Source of the DNA: Rhodococcus sp. KRD162
GTDB lineage: Bacteria; Actinomycetota; Actinomycetes; Mycobacteriales; Mycobacteriaceae
Length of the DNA: 64,000 bases
NCBI RefSeq assembly: GCF_017168335.1
Contig: NZ_JABFAU010000004.1
Coordinates: forward strand, 206,210-270,209
Direction: 5' to 3'
Shown: positions 63,954 through 64,000 of the stretch, one piece after another
Layout of the letters: every line of letters begins with the position of its first letter
Numbering within the stretch: the first letter of the stretch is position 1
Translations under genes and position numbers: made by a program
The notes under the pieces: generated by a model
Database searches by the model: none
Seen by the model: the letters and a program-made list of their open reading frames with translations, nothing else
Told to the model about the DNA's origin: nothing

Positions 63954-64000
63954 GTGGATGGTGAGGTCGCGGACAGCGCGCGCTCCCAGTCTCGGCGTCA
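63954..64000 (+). CDS. Start of a gene truncated by the window end
   Basis: An open frame begins at GTG 63954, preceded by AAGGAG (63942-63947) at good spacing, and stays open to the end of the window (VDGEVADSARSQSRR). An ATG two codons upstream is in the same frame. Too little is visible to name a product. Confidence 0.4.
   Translation, partial: MDGEVADSARSQSRR

Overview
The window is a GC-rich actinobacterial chromosome segment whose gene order follows the Mycobacterium tuberculosis Rv0489-Rv0545c region closely (gpm1, senX3-regX3, Rv0495c, ppx1, Rv0497-Rv0499, proC, Rv0500A/B, galE2, Rv0502, serB1, Rv0508, hemA-C-D-B, then hemL, Rv0525-Rv0529 and, further on, menA, menE, Rv0543c, Rv0544c, pitA). 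Together with GTG starts, a fused SUMT-HemD protein, the Rex-hem arrangement, a menaquinone pathway and a 13E12-type HNH gene, this points to a mycolic-acid actinomycete, most likely Rhodococcus or a near relative. This is inferred from remembered synteny and protein motifs; no search was run. No rRNA, tRNA, CRISPR array, insertion sequence or complete prophage was recognised.

Layout. 1-9.4 kb: end of an LtrA-like membrane protein, gpmA, the phosphate-responsive SenX3-RegX3 pair, a cysteine-rich Rv0495c-type protein, a gutted ppx relic, a membrane protein, a sugar-phosphate isomerase-like protein, a thioesterase, proC, a BldC/excisionase-type regulator and the 33-residue ribosomal protein bS22. 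9.5-19.8 kb: a GalE2-like epimerase coupled to a PlsC acyltransferase, GNAT and HAD enzymes, a glutaredoxin-like protein, then rex-hemA-hemC-hemD-hemB, taking charged glutamyl-tRNA to uroporphyrinogen III under a candidate NADH-sensing Rex operator. 19.8-24.5 kb: small membrane proteins, a csoR-copZ copper module, a lipoprotein sugar dehydrogenase and an exported cyclase-family hydrolase. 24.5-31.3 kb: an acyl-CoA oxidase-like enzyme, a divergent beta-lactamase-fold lipoprotein, and bioA-bioF-bioD with a long palindrome between bioA and bioF.

31.4-38.6 kb: an anchored coiled-coil protein, a PNPOx-like protein, hemL and the system II cytochrome c maturation operon (phosphatase, thioredoxin lipoprotein, ccdA, resB, ccsB); hemL and this operon join tetrapyrrole supply to heme attachment. 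38.6-45.8 kb: a 33-bp tandem array, a ParA-like ATPase with a hexapeptide-repeat tail, bldC, a DUF4229 protein, a Cds1-like PLP enzyme and pepN. 45.8-52.5 kb is more accessory in character: an HNH/DUF222 gene with an SOS-box-like site, a divergent flavoprotein/MarR pair, a Ddn-like protein, and a small HTH gene plus a stand-alone Clp-N protein behind a palindromic, apparently leaderless promoter; menA and an Hsp70-like membrane protein follow. 52.6-64 kb: a large SARP/BTAD-NB-ARC regulator, a DrrAB-type exporter, a PIG-L deacetylase, menE, two DUF3349 paralogues, pitA and an unrecognised 444-residue protein.

Most genes are ordinary core functions. The observations most worth following are the in-frame ppx relic, the HTH/Clp-N module with its promoter palindrome, the bioA-bioF palindrome, the SOS-like box before the HNH gene, the SxxE substitution in the serine-hydrolase-like lipoprotein, the 33-bp array, and the divergent Hsp70-like/STAND regulator pair.
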